This document shows, piece by piece, positions 23,301 to 36,022 of a DNA stretch of 64,000 nucleotides; the first letter of the stretch is position 1, and the number at the start of each line of letters is the position of its first letter. The notes below the pieces were generated by a model. The model was not told the origin of the DNA. It searched no databases and saw only the letters and a program-made list of their open reading frames with translations. The position numbers and the translations under genes were made by a program. Source of the stretch: Maylandia zebra (lineage: Eukaryota > Chordata > Actinopteri > Cichliformes > Cichlidae); NCBI RefSeq assembly GCF_041146795.1, contig NC_135168.1:37402370-37466369 (forward strand), written 5' to 3'.

Positions 23301-24536
23301 TGGGAGTGGACATAGGCGAGCCGTGGGAACCATCAAGTGGACTCCTAGCACTGCAGTCCCCGGCTTTTCCTTCCTGTGCTCCCTCCAGGATCAGTTCATC
23401 AGTTTTGGGCTGAAGATCCTCCGCGGTTCTCCTCAAGACTGCTGCTCCTTCCTCTTTCTTGGCACAGTTGGCCAGGACACTGGGGAAGAAGTTGAACTGC
23501 GTCTCTTCCTGCAGAACATTTGTTTTTTCCCTCATGTTGTCCTGGAAAGACTCATAACGAATCTTGAGCGAACAGACATCACTGCTTAATGTTGAATCGT
23601 CGTCTTCATCGTCAAACAGATTGTCGACATCTTCCTCTGAGAAGAGGTTGACCGACAGTTCATTCTTAGAACAAAGGTCCAGCAGTTCCATCTTACTCTC
23701 ACTGATAAAAGACTCAAAGTAGCCCCAGTCCTGGCTGGCGTTAGCCAGGAGAACTTCTTCTCCACTAACCTTGTCTAGTAACAGTCCTTCATACAAATTC
23801 TTAGCTGTTGCATCATCTTCGGGGTCATCGCAGTCCCCTGTTGTTTTGTTTGCATCCCCTCTCTTGCCCTCACCTGGGGCTTTTGGCAGAGGAAAGCTAA
23901 GTAGCTGGTCAGAGAGGAGCTGTTCTCCATAGTGACTCACTGCCTCCCCCGCGTGGCTCAGGCACTGAATGCTGATGTTGTTGATGTCAGAGAAGTCCTC
24001 TCGGCTCACATCCCCTATCCTTACACTTAGACCAGTCTCCGTGTCAGGGTTGGCGGTGGGGTCGTGGGGTGTGTTCTGGATGGCGTTAGGGTCAGTGGCA
24101 TCACGTGTTTCAATGAAGCAGCCGAGGCAAGTTCGGTTAGGCTGAAGAAGACACTCCTCCGTCAGGCCAGACACAGTGCCAGGCTCCATCATTGTCGCTG
24201 ATAGAGGGAGGGCAACGGGTAATGGAAGGGACGTTTTCTGGTTGTCTCCTGTTGGCGCCCAGGAGCTTACAGCTGGGCTAGAGAGTGATGAGGGAGCGGG
24301 CGTGTGGTGAAGATGGGGAACCACAGTTGGAGGGTCATTGGAGGAAGGGGCTACTGTTAGGCCCAGAGTGGGCTCAGTTCCAAGGGGCAAGGGGAGGGCT
24401 GGCGATGTAGGAGTGGTCCTCTGATGCGCTGGGCAGGCCTGTTGTGAAGTCTCTGCGGCAGGTGGAGGCGAGGACGGAGGGAGAGCAGCATCGACGAGCC
24501 CGCACAGACTCAGATTGCTACTCTGCTCACATAGCC
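20338..24536 (-). CDS. nexmif: nexmif giant coding exon
   Basis: The acceptor ccctgcag lies above 24536; the exon encodes residues 28-1426 with one open frame of 4.2 kb. The stop TAA at 20340-20338 overlaps an AG-GTAATA word that looks like a splice donor, so a small extra C-terminal exon cannot be excluded. Confidence 0.95.
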
Positions 24537-26459
24537 CTGCAGGGGGAAAAAAAGAAAAAAGATTTCAGCTCTTTGAAATGTAAGTGTGAAGTTAAATTAC
24601 ATTGTTTTTGTTCTTTTAGTTACTCCGACGTTCTTCTAAGCTGCTCAGACGCAATTAGTGTCAATTAACCCCCTAGAGCTCAAAATGTCATTTCATGATG
24701 CCAGCCTTAAACATTAATAATTCAGTTTTGGTTCCAGATTCAATAAAAGGTATTAGCAATGTCAAGTTGGACAATTCCTTACTCATTACTTGCTTGATGT
24801 TCACATGTGAAAGCTGAGACTCAGCGAGTAGCAACACAGCCATAAAGAAATCCCACCAAACTCTGAGAGCACTTAAAACAAAAAGAAGATCAAAGATGAA
24901 ATGGAGTCACCTTTATGTAATGTTAGCATGCTGGCAAAAGTGAAAGATATACAGAGCTGCAAGAATTTTAATTGGCTTATTTGACAGAACAAAACGAGCA
25001 ATTGTATCACATGCTTGCAGGTGATAATGCAAAGAGCCTGTTGTCGTTCCTGCCCGAGCAGTATATACGAGATCAAATTAATGCAGCCACCTTGCTTTAT
25101 GTCCCCCACCCTGCAGTGTTTCTGTGCAGACGCAGATCTACTAGCTTTTAAGTAACAAGATACCATTAAATTACACAGACCGACCGAAACAATGACTCAA
25201 ATAAAAGTAGATTTTGGTGATTTTCCACAGGTCACTTGTGACAATGTCTTAATCAGTTGAAGACATCCATCTGATGAGTAACAATCAAAACTCGCAGGAG
25301 TGGCTCGCAGCAGCAGGCAGATCGCTGTGTTTGCTCTGCATAATTAGATGACAGCAGTGGAGGCAGGTATGTACACATGGGACACGACAGGCCCATATGT
25401 TGGAGACTGTATAACCAATACCATCCACACCTGCCTCCCTCTATAATCCCAAGCTGCTGCCTTCCAGATATTCTTTAAAACGATGCCAGGGAGAGAAAAA
25501 AATAAATAAAATTGAAAACCCTAGCACAGCAATTAATGTGTTCACAGAGGTTAACTAGCAACAACCCCCATTTTAGAATGGATGCGCCTAATCATTATTG
25601 AGGTAGTGATAAATGCTTGAGGGGAAGACTGCTTAGCAAACCGTATTCAGCGTTGCTGTATTGGCGGTGAGTAAATCTTTGAATATGGATATGATTTGAG
25701 AGTGATTTAATGAGGTAATGAAATTTCTGAGAGCTGGTCTCTATGGGTCTGCGGCCTGCAGACACACCGGAGCAGCCACAGTGCTTACTAAAAGCATGCG
25801 ACTACGGTACTGTCACTCTTAATGAAGAAAGCCTCTAGAGAAATATCCATCCTCTCTTTCCCTCTCATCGTCAGAGAACTGTTATAGCAGCAACTCGTCA
25901 GAGGCTGCAGAAGCATCACAGCGAGGCGTTCGCCATCAGGTCCTCTCAGTCTGTGAGCCAAAATGACCTCAGAGCTAAAGCATGGGACTGACACATGTTC
26001 TCTGCGGAGAGTCATGACAGATACCCTTTTTCTATATTTAAGATAGAATACTAGCAAATTTACACGGTCGCTTACTATAAAGAGGAGGACTACAAAAGGA
26101 AACGCTTTCCATTCGTGAGCACACTTCATCGTGAATTACATGTAAACAGAGCAGATTTCCAGCACGCAGAGACAAGACAAATATAAAGCAGAGATTAGTT
26201 ATCGCTCGCCCTACAAAGGTGCAAAGCCACCGAAATGAGGAAGTTACAGGAAAAGGGAAAGAGGTTATTAACTTCCTTCATCCCTCTGTGCTCACGTGTA
26301 ACTTAAGCTGCCACCAAATATCGCCGAAAGATTGGTCAAAATTGCCGTGAAACATTAAACTCATATTGAGAAATGTGTTTCCTCTGGGTTTATAATGGAT
26401 TAACAATCTATCCTGTCCAATGTGTGTGTGTGTGTGTTGTATGTGCTGAGCGGGGCAGA

Positions 26460-26532
<73 letters not shown>

Positions 26533-26664
26533 AGAGGGAGAGTGATAGAGTGTGAGTATTGGCTTGGGGGTATAGTGTTATCGAGAGGCCATCTGTCTCC
26601 AGCTGGACCATTAGCTCTTCAGCTGTTCAGAATGTGCCACAGATCAGTCAGTCAGACAGGTATA

Positions 26665-26745
<81 letters not shown>

Positions 26746-27902
26746 GGTCTTACAGCGATGACTGTAGCTGACAAATCGAGTTTGACATTTGGGGTCAAAG
26801 GCGGGATCGGCAGCTTCCTATTCACTGATATGGTACAACATAATGTTACTACAATATCTGAGCTGGCAAATGTAAACAAGATACACATCCAAAATAGTCG
26901 CTGCTGCCAGAATCCAATATTTAGCTTACAGAAAGAGTAGCAAAAAAGAAAAAACAAGCTTTATACACTCTGAGATCCTGCAAGCACGGCTGTACTTTTA
27001 TAATGGTGTTATCGGGAGAGAAGCTCTTCGAATAGAAACCGAGGCTGGATGTGACATGGCTCATGCAATCTGGCGTGGACATTCACCACTGAGCATATGG
27101 AAGGACCCCGGCTGCTGGCAGGTGGTGGTGATCTTCTGATTCCCAACACTGCCAAGCCCAGCCATGCTAGACAGCCCGATCACTGCCAAACTAGACCAGA
27201 CCAGACCAGACCAGTTAGCACTCGGAGCTCTCCGAGACACATCTCTTTTTCTAGCCATAACATTCGGGGCTTCGTCCACCTGAGGTAGGCCCAGGCTGCT
27301 TTGTGCCAGGCAGCTCTGCACGGTAACAAGCCCATGCCGAGGGACACGGTCATGGACATGAGGGGAGAGACTAGTTGGCGCCTGTGTGCCTATCTATTAG
27401 TGTGTCAGATGCCACATGTGCGCATACACGTGTATGCCTTTTTTCTCTTTAATTACATTCCAATTAGAGCTACATTATAAAGCAAAGAAAGCAGAAAAGC
27501 CTAAGAATAACAGAAACACCTGTCACTGACATTAAATTAAATTCATGCATTTTCTCCAAAGGAATGGCCAAAGGAACACATTTTTCAGATATCACAATAT
27601 GACACACAATGCAAATGAAAACAGCTGACATGGCCTTTTCCCCTTTTGCCATGGCTTTTAGAAAGCATTCCTTTTTCCATCCCCCTTTCCATCCCTTCTT
27701 CCACCCTTTTTTCCTTCCAACTTCCTGCTTCTTATCCCCATTACATGGAGGCTTTTACAATCGTAAAATGCAGAGCTAGCCATTCTGCAGCTCAGCCACC
27801 CGGGGCGTTCAGTCATCCAGCTGGTAGGCCAGCCACAGAAGCCGCTTGCTCCATCTCCACTATATGACATTTTGTGAATGGTAGTGGGGGTTGTGGTGGG
27901 GT

Positions 27903-27949
<47 letters not shown>

Positions 27950-30241
27950 GATCAATCCGGCCAGTACAGGATGTTCGTAATAAGTGGTGAGTAACTGCGG
28001 CATGATTCATGGCCATCCTCCTCAAAGAACTACCCTATTCCTGCTCAATGGAGCTGCTTTTACTCTCTCCTGTATTTTTTTTAATGCTCTCATTCCACCT
28101 CTCCTCGTCTCTCTTGCTCTCTTTTCCTCTTGCTGCCTCTCAAGGAGCAGGCAAGTGCTGGGGATAATCTGTCTCAGTTCCAACTGAGGCTGACCAGAGC
28201 TGAAACACCGAGATAAACCTCATCGAAGGATCAGTGGTGCTTGGTAGAAACTATGGGGAGAAGTAGGTGGTGGGTGAATGACTGAATATGCACAGCAGCA
28301 GTAGGGCTTATTGTCCAGTAAAAAGGAAGAGATTGCACTGCTATCTGATTTCTTTTGAGTTAGATTTGGTTTTAAAAACCATTTATTCAGCTAAAAGAAA
28401 AGTGACCCCATATTGTAATGGCTTACACATTTGCCTAGCACTGAAAGCTCTCCAGTTTGATCCAGGAAAGAGACGCAGATCCCTTTGGGTTCCATCAGAA
28501 AAGGCATCTGGTGCAAAACAAAAATAAAAATTCTGCCAAATCAAACATGTGGAGCTAGCAACTGTGGAGACCCCTTGTGAATAAGGCAGCAGCAAAAGTA
28601 GCTCATATACCTTTCAGAAGAAAACATTTGTAAACCCTTTGGAGATACCAGGATTTCTAAATTGATATGTGGTTGCAAAAAGTAAAAAAAACAAAATCGA
28701 ACTGGACTAATTCATAAATAATTGTGTGCGTTTTTCATAGTGGACAGGGAACAAGTGAATTTAGCAAATTGTATAACTTTCCGAAGGTGTTTTGCTGTCT
28801 CTCTTCTGGTGCCCTTGGTATGATATTTGCAAGGAAAGCTACAAAAGTCCTAAAATTCCTTGACTTGGACACAGTTATGCCCATCTTCATAACATTCCTC
28901 CTAAAGTCCTCTTAAAGTCCTGTGAAAGTTGGTTCTTTCTTCATGAGGGCAGAATTTGGCACTAACCAGATGTTTGTCTTTATTTGGAGACAGGCTCAAT
29001 TCCATCTCGCACTCCAACGTCAAATTGCAGACGTTCTTTGGAGTCAGGTGTTCCTTAATCACAACATCTGACTCTCATCTGACTATCCCCCATAAGGGCG
29101 AGTTTGTATTATTGAAATTCCCTTACTTCCAAAAATGCATGTTTTTGTGTGTTACTGATTAATCCTTTCCCCATTAGACAACGTCTAATGATGACTTTTG
29201 ACACTTCAGTTTATATCAATAAAGATGTGGTTTGAAGACCGTTTTTTCAAGGGTAGCTGCATAGGCAGGGACCACCTTCACTAACTTCTTAGGAACCAAC
29301 AAGTCATTGCGTTATATAGGCAGGCCTGAAATATGACAGAAACCACTCAGGTCAGACAGGAACTTCAAGGGTTACTCCTCGTAGGCTTTCAAGGGGTAAA
29401 GAGTTAAGTGAAACTATGTAGAGTAAATGAAGTTCAGACGACAATGCGCAGTGTAGAAATCGTAGCAGTTTCAAAGCATTTGCAACCTTTTTTCCTGCAA
29501 ATATATAATTACTAATCAAGGTTTCGGTTTCTGAGATTTTGCAGAGAAAAAAAAACAGAAGCCCAAAACTGAAATATAACAAGAAAATAAAATAACAATA
29601 CAGTTATTATTAAAACAATGATGCAGACCTTTTGTTTTCACGATGCTAATAAATGTGTGTGAGAGAATTAATGGCTCCACCCACTTTTATATTTGCAGCT
29701 TTTTATGAGAAAAGATAGATTTATATTTCTGCGTTGTGGAAGCATAAGCAGAGAGGATTAACAACAGCTTAAAAAGCTTCAATTAATAATTCTTTTCCAC
29801 TTTTCATTAAAAAAAAAAACACACAGGATGTGTTTCACGCTCCCCATATCTTGTAAAAGAGTTTAAAACTGAGGGTGAAAAGCTAATTCAAGGAACGCTA
29901 ATTCTGTGCTATGTGCTAATACTAATTGTCTTTTCAAAGTTTTAAATGTGTTGTGAGAGAAACTGTTGTTAATAAGCTTTCGTTTATTTTAATGAGTGCT
30001 TAAATATTCTTGGGCAAATTAAAAAAAAACCTCTCTTCTGCAACCAAGTTTCTCTAAATGTTTAAAGCTGAGAAATAAAGAGCAAAATTAGCATTCATGT
30101 GAGTTACTTAAAAAAAACACAAAAAACATTGTGTTAACGAGCTATACCTGAATAGTTACCTGTGCTCTCCACTGCATTTGGATTCTCGGGTTCTGAAGTC
30201 TTCACAATCAATGTGAGACTGCTGTCTGTTAACACATCCAT
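20338..30241 (-). CDS. nexmif: Neurite extension and migration factor (NEXMIF/KIAA2022)
   Basis: Two coding exons, 30160-30241 and 20338-24536, join GT-AG at phase 1 to give 1426 codons plus stop; mammalian NEXMIF is about 1,500 residues. The protein is a nuclear, brain-enriched factor that affects neurite growth, migration and synapses; loss in humans causes X-linked intellectual disability with epilepsy. Its biochemical role is not settled. Conserved family blocks seen are NRTCLGCF (about 161-168), YGEQLLSDQLL (about 230-240), DWGYFESFISES and LLDLCSKNELSVNLFSEEDV (about 297-331), [20 protein letters not shown] (about 492-511), a basic PKKRRK that could be a nuclear signal (about 539-544), KYIIINRFKGE (about 555-565), and a Lys-rich C-terminus ending SFEKLR. 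There is no known enzymatic domain. It has the same orientation and neighbour (rlim) as in human. Which teleost paralogue (a or b) it is cannot be told here. Confidence 0.95.
26419..26529 (+). repeat. (GT)n microsatellite
   Basis: A short GT tract at 26419-26436 is followed by a pure GT run at 26462-26529 (68 nt) on the plus strand. It faces the CA run at 26669-26743. Confidence 0.95.
26669..26743 (+). repeat. (CA)n microsatellite
   Basis: A pure CA run of 75 nt on the plus strand, 139 bp after the GT run, and therefore complementary to it. Confidence 0.95.
27900..27948 (+). repeat. (GT)n plus G32 homopolymer
   Basis: GT repeats run straight into 32 consecutive G at 27917-27948. Such a run can form G-quadruplexes and is prone to length errors in sequencing. 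Confidence 0.9.
28408..28605 (+). mobile_element. tRNA-derived SINE-like repeat
   Basis: The head has a tRNA-like arrangement: a weak A-box near tggcttacacatttgcc and a B-box-like gtttgatcc about 40 bases later. The body holds the words aaaggcatctggtgcaaaac, tgccaaatcaaacatgtgga and gagaccccttgtgaataagg, which I recognise as a common percomorph SINE/LINE-tail family. No flanking duplication was found. Family name is uncertain. Confidence 0.65.
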
Positions 30242-30290
30242 CAATACGGCTCAACGCTGCACCACCCACGCATCATTTTGACTGTCCCAC
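30160..30290 (-). CDS. nexmif: nexmif start exon
   Basis: The acceptor (ctttcaacag after a long pyrimidine tract) lies above 30290, then 49 nt of 5' UTR, and ATG at 30241-30239. It encodes residues 1-27 (MDVLTDSSLTLIVKTSEPEN...) plus one base of codon 28, completed by the giant exon. This proves that at least one more 5' exon exists at higher coordinates; I could not place it. Confidence 0.85.
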
Positions 30291-33200
30291 CTGTTGAAAG
30301 ACAAAGAGAAATAGAAAGAGACGTGAGTAAGAAGGCAATCGGTAAAAAAGGGCGACCGCCATGCGTCTGAGGCAGAAAGGCATCAACGGCAGTGCATTAG
30401 ATTTCATTACAACAAAAGACCGACGCTAAGCACAGACAAACAAAGTTGTGGCGGTTCAAGAAAAAGCTCCAAACGCGATAGAGGCATCAAACAGGCCCTT
30501 GGGGCATCAAACAATCACTCATTTCTTCACAGATTCGTGTCTAAGATTAATTTAAACTTTGCCAACCACGAAAGTACACAAAGAATCGCAGCTTGGATCG
30601 CTATGGCAACTGTATGCCATACGATCCTATTTTAAGCTTCATTTAACATTTATAGCAGAGTTGTTAACCTATGCCAACCTTACATAGGCGGCTCTGAGCA
30701 TATTTGTTTATTGTAATTAGCTGACTCTCTCCCTCTCGTGCGCCTCAGCAGCACGAAATCTGAAGGAGCTCAAAGAGGAGAGATTAAAGAGATGTGACTG
30801 AGGCGGTGACAGCAAACTGTGAACACTGACAATACTTTTTATTGTAGCAAGTGATGGTGAAAAGTGGGGGTGGGGGATGATTGAGAGTACACGCGTGCGA
30901 GGGCCGGGTACGGCGTAATACAAAATAACATGTTAAAGGGTAGAGGAGAGAAGAGAGGTTGAAGTTTGTCGGCCTTTTAAAAATAGACACAGTAAGAGGG
31001 GCAACAAAAAGAAAGCATATTAATCTGCTGTGATTGTGAAAGAATAATGGCGATAAGAGAGACTCTGGGCTGGTAAATGATGAACATTTGATGTTGTGGC
31101 CTCCTGCCTGCTTATATTGTTTTCTTTTTTCCTCTCCTGCAGTCCTCCTCTAGAGGAGTGGTGCTGCAGGATGACAAATGAGCCCAGGGAGGGGATCTAA
31201 TAACACGATCTCCTTGTGGTGTGAAAAGGGTGGCTGCGAGATTAAGACAGACGGCAGACAATAAGACAAAGGTAGTGTGTGGCTGACTACAACCAACTGC
31301 CACCTCTTTCATCCTATTTCTTCTAAATGTCATTAGCTGTTCACTGACCTGAGCGAGAGCGCTACCTGAAGGGAACCCCTGCTTCAGCTTACAGACCAGC
31401 TCAGTGGGTAATTACCTCATGAGCCATCACATCTACTCATGTGTGCAGCAGGTACAGGGACCCTGTAGGTAGACTCAGTTAGATCCTGTTCTTCTCTTCA
31501 AAGAGAAGCACTGTTATACCCAAAGCCTGGGCTTAAGTGTACATTTACAGAGCTACGAAATGGTTTTGAGGCCATCTCCTATCAATTCGCCTCACCGAGG
31601 AGCTGAAATTTGACATCCGGCAATAAACGTGTTGCCTGCAACAATGCGCGAGTTGGAAGCGGATATCGCCACCAAACGGGATGACGCGGTTGAGCTGGGC
31701 TCAGCTTTATCGGCCATCACCAATGCAACGATCCCGAGGTGAATAGCGAAGCCACAACAGCAACCTATTAAATATAGGCTGTGGCCACCGAGCAATGTGT
31801 CTCCAGCATGGCTGTGACACAACACACAGCTGGGATGCTGGTCAGGCCACAGAGGTGCTGCTAGAGTTCAGCACTGAGAGCTGCTTGTGTGTGTGTGTCT
31901 GTGTTTATGCTCGGTTGCATGTGTGTTAGATAAAGCCCCAAGGCTGAGGATCAGCATCAACATCCACTGGCAGAGGCTGCACATACAATCACATGGAGAG
32001 AGGGAGAGAGGAGCAGAGAGAAAATGAAAGCCAGGCATTTAACAACACTCCCAACACCCCTTCTGCCAGCCAGCGCCAGTGCTTCAAATGTGTTTATTTT
32101 CCACATTATTCATGATTCTTCTGTATGTGCCCCCACCACCACACGCGCACTCCACCCTTTACCATCTCCACCACTCTGTCAAGACCTGACGAGAGGCCAT
32201 TTCAATAATGAAGATGGACTAACTGCAATAGAGAGTGCACATAAATTGGAGCTACAGCCAACAAGCATGTCCAATTTGCCAAGCGGTTAAGCCTGATGTC
32301 TGGGTGCAGCTTTAAGAGAGCGCCACGGCTGCCGTCAACAGGTTTGTGCCGACCTGATTCATCCATCCACATCATTAATACTTCACAGAGGGCACCACCA
32401 TTTAACTCTGCTGCGGGAAACCACTCTTTAAACACCACACATTAGGGCACATAATCACTGTGCACTCATTTCTGTAGCATTCAGCAGGTGTAGGAAAATA
32501 GCTAGCACTTCTGACCCCCCTCCATTGTTCTTGCATGTGGGCTGGGGTCCTTTGCACGATGAGAAACTGAAATAGAGACAAAGAGCAGCGAGCGGAAAAA
32601 GCCAAACAGAATGATTAGAATTTGATTTATCCTTTTAAACCCTCCTCCACACGCGCCATGTGTTAATGTGTAAGCTGGATAACAAGATAAGAACATGTTT
32701 ACTTGCTCTATATGGAACTTATCAGCGCCACAATCTAATTCCTGCAAGCCTCTTCCCGGGTCTCCGTTTCACCGCATTTCTCCTCGATCCAATTGCATTT
32801 CTCGTCAATGAAGCGGCAACGAGGGGGATAGATGGAGTGGGATTGTGTATAATTGCCAAAAACTACGAGGCAAGGTCCCACAGCAGTAGTATATGTAGGT
32901 ACAAAGGGGCCATTGTGCCAACAGAGGGATGGAGTCAGGGGCTAAGGAATAGATCCCCAACAGAGGAGCTCTCAAAGAGGGCATAGTGCCACAGGGAACA
33001 CTGATCCAAACAGACAGCGCTGAAATGGCGACTCCTGTTTTCAGCGCAGGTATACGGTTTCAGAGCAGGTTCACTGGTTGCAGACAGGCTGAGTAACCTG
33101 CCTCACACGCAACTCATGGTAATACTCCCGAGCTCGTGAGCTTGCAGCACTACGTGGTAGGACTACAGAGAAGCACAAATCCAATACACACACACAATTG

Positions 33201-36008
33201 TACACACATCATGAATTTTAAAAATATCACATACTGTATTCACAGACCCACACAGTAAAAGCAGTTTGGACTCGTCTTTCAGGTTTTCTAAATTTGGGAA
33301 GAAAACCTTAGTGCTTAGAGCCACACCGTGAATGACACTGAGAATTTAAGTAGCTTTTTAACACACGTGGACCTGCCCTGCTATTGTGAACAGGAAGACG
33401 AAGAAGTAGGTACTCCCTTCCAACCCTTCCTTCCATTTCTGTCTCACAAACGCGAGCTTTGTTCTGTCAAATGGTCAGCGGGCCTCCTCGCAGCTCATAT
33501 GTCAGAGCTCTCCTCTTTCGAGGGCCAAGCAAACCTCAGAAAACTCTTTTTCATCGAACCATTTGCATCAACTCGTGTTGCCACGTCTTCTGATAAATGC
33601 TCCAAATGAACACATTGCAAAGACTGCTGCAGATGACCGCCTGCTGAATGCCAACATGTTAAACGAGTGAGCCATCGGTGTTTGCAATTATAGCTGGTCG
33701 ATATGGCGGCACAGTATTAATCTTTCTTTTAATGCCGTGCTGTAACAAAGGCCATTATGCAAACCCTCATACAATTAGACCAGGAAATACAAGACTGACA
33801 TCGAATACGGTGAACACATTAGCAGTGTTGCTAATTTGCACCTGCAGTAACAGTGTTCAGCAGCATTTATGTTTTTGACAGCAACAACTGCTGCATCGCT
33901 AGCACCATATGCTTCCCGTGTTATCCCGCTGTTTGTGTTTCAGCTGCCTCTTCAACACAAAGCTCACACCGGCTAACTCGTGTCATGAGCGTGCTCTGCA
34001 GGTTAGGCCGGTGCTGCTGTTGCTGCTGCTGAGGAGAAATCTCAATGATTTTGTCTCTGACACATGGAGAGGGAGGGAAAAAAAGATTCCTTATCTGCAA
34101 ATCTTAATTCAATGGTGTTTCCTACACGCGCCTCTGCTACTGTGCACCTTCCTTGTCAGCTGTTTGCTGCTGTATTTGATCCAACATCCTCACCTAAAAC
34201 CCCCCTGACACGGCCACGGTGATGGCAGAGATACAGCCTGCGTTTGAGATAATCACTGTCAATCACGGGCTGCTGGAGAGCCCAGGAAGCATCTGATAGG
34301 TAAAGATTCACTATGAATCAGGATTATAGAGTTGGATCTTTATCAGTGCAGCACAACCTGCAGAGACAGATCTGGACAATTGTAGCTACTGTTACCCCCT
34401 CAGGCCTCTGCACTCCAAAATGAAGGTGCAGGCCCAGGAGTGTATGGCAGGAAAACGCTCAAGCCATTAATGCTATCTTCCTATTAAAATGACTGCAAGC
34501 CTGCTGAAATATAGTATGAGTGACACTGATGATGGGATTTAATCCAAGCCTCCATGGCCTTAGCGTGCACCGTCACCGTTTTAAATATCTTTGATTACGG
34601 TTAATGTTTACTTATTTAGTTATTAAGGTAATAAGGGCTCAGACTTCCAAACCTGTGCTTTTAGTCTTTCTTTAGCTAACCCTGGATAAAATGCTTTCCG
34701 TGTCTTCAGGAATAGCTAAGTAAGATCTCTGGTCTCTTGTTGGAAAAGCTGCCGAAATATAATTCAATGCAGCATAATACCGCTTTAATTTCTGTTAAAG
34801 TCGCAGCTCGATAAATTGTTTAAGTAAGCATTCATTCACTTCTAGCCGCTGTGGACACAATACAGAAGCATTAAGGCCTTATTGTTTTACTGTTGTTACT
34901 ATTGCATTTCATTTCAAGTTGTTTGCTGCTCTGTTTTCGCAAATGCCGTAATAATCACACGCAGTAACTACTCCATTAAATGACTTGAGCGAATTGTGCC
35001 TGTTATTGCAACATTAATCCCCTATGTCAGGTTTCAGGGTGTTTTTTTTTAAAATATTAAACAGATAGAAACATAATTTCTTTTATATCATCGCGTGTTC
35101 TCGAGGATTTATTTAAAATAATTGCAGGTTATTTTAATACAAGCTTCTGACAATGGGATCATTTATATGTGCGGAAATGATCGATATACAGGAAATTGCT
35201 GCAGATTAAAGGAGGTGTTCTACCCTGGACGCAGCAAAGTGATTTTTCCTATTTAAAATGATTATGGAAACGTATGCACTTTGTAACAGGTGGAGATTGC
35301 AGATAAGTGGACTATTAAATTACTTAGATACGCAGCATTTAACAATAAAAAAAAACACATTTAGTTTGTTTTCCTATAAAGTGCAGAAACAGGAATGGAC
35401 TGAGGCTACTTTTCAAATGCAAAATATGACAGATTGCATAGAACTGCTACGCTGTAAAAAAATACAACTTGAAGACTTGACAGAGTTATACAACTTGTTA
35501 ACAAACTGCAAATGTTTAAACGGAGCAGCAAAGCTGAAAAAGTTCTCTGCGAGCTGTCGATGATTTCCAGGTTTGAGCATTTTGATGCTGAAAGCATTTC
35601 ACCTCTATTAGCACGCTTTACTCTGCAGTACCCACAGAGAAGGGATGTCAAGCTCAGTTTACATCATGCCCCACATGGAGCTCACTTTCATCTTAAGTGG
35701 ACCAGACCAGTGAAACCCATCCTTTCTGTCAGTGTAAAGGAGTTTAACTGTTTACACGTTCAACATTTAATCCCTAAAATATCTCAATATGAGAAAAAGA
35801 AGCCCATTTTCAACATTACATCTCAGTTTTCCTACATAATATAGAAATTCTGCAACATTAAAGAAAGAAATCTGGCAGCATGAGTCTTTGACTGTAAAAG
35901 TCTGTAAAATTATATTACGGTAGATTTTCAGGTAGCACATTGACTAGATTGTCCTGTAATTATAAGGCAGGAATTTTTTTGTTCATTCACAGAACATACT
36001 CTTTTTTT
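30291..36008. other. Non-coding DNA, probably nexmif 5' intron
   Basis: No exon, RNA gene or clear transposon was recognised. It has unique-looking AT-rich DNA with a few CA tracts (33188) and moderate purine-rich stretches. Assignment to a nexmif intron is inferred from the acceptor at 30290 and the large first introns of the mammalian gene. Confidence 0.5.
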
Positions 36009-36022
36009 AAAAACATTTTTGC

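Larger units (their letters stand above)
24537..30159 (-). other. nexmif: nexmif intron between start exon and main exon
   Basis: A 5.6-kb intron with donor gtaact at 30159 and acceptor ctgcag at 24537. It contains facing GT and CA microsatellites, a 32-base poly-G run and a tRNA-derived SINE-like repeat. No other exon is supported. Confidence 0.8.

Noticed and set aside
20549..24000. Long plus-strand open frames opposite nexmif (up to 201 codons)
   Set aside because: They are antisense shadows of the giant nexmif exon, with no known domain, no splice logic and compositions that mirror the coding strand.
26373..26957. Open frames made of CVCVCV or THTHTH repeats
   Set aside because: They are translations of GT and CA microsatellites.
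29170..29195. Short palindrome cattagac-aac-gtctaatg
   Set aside because: Arms of only eight bases; expected by chance over 64 kb.
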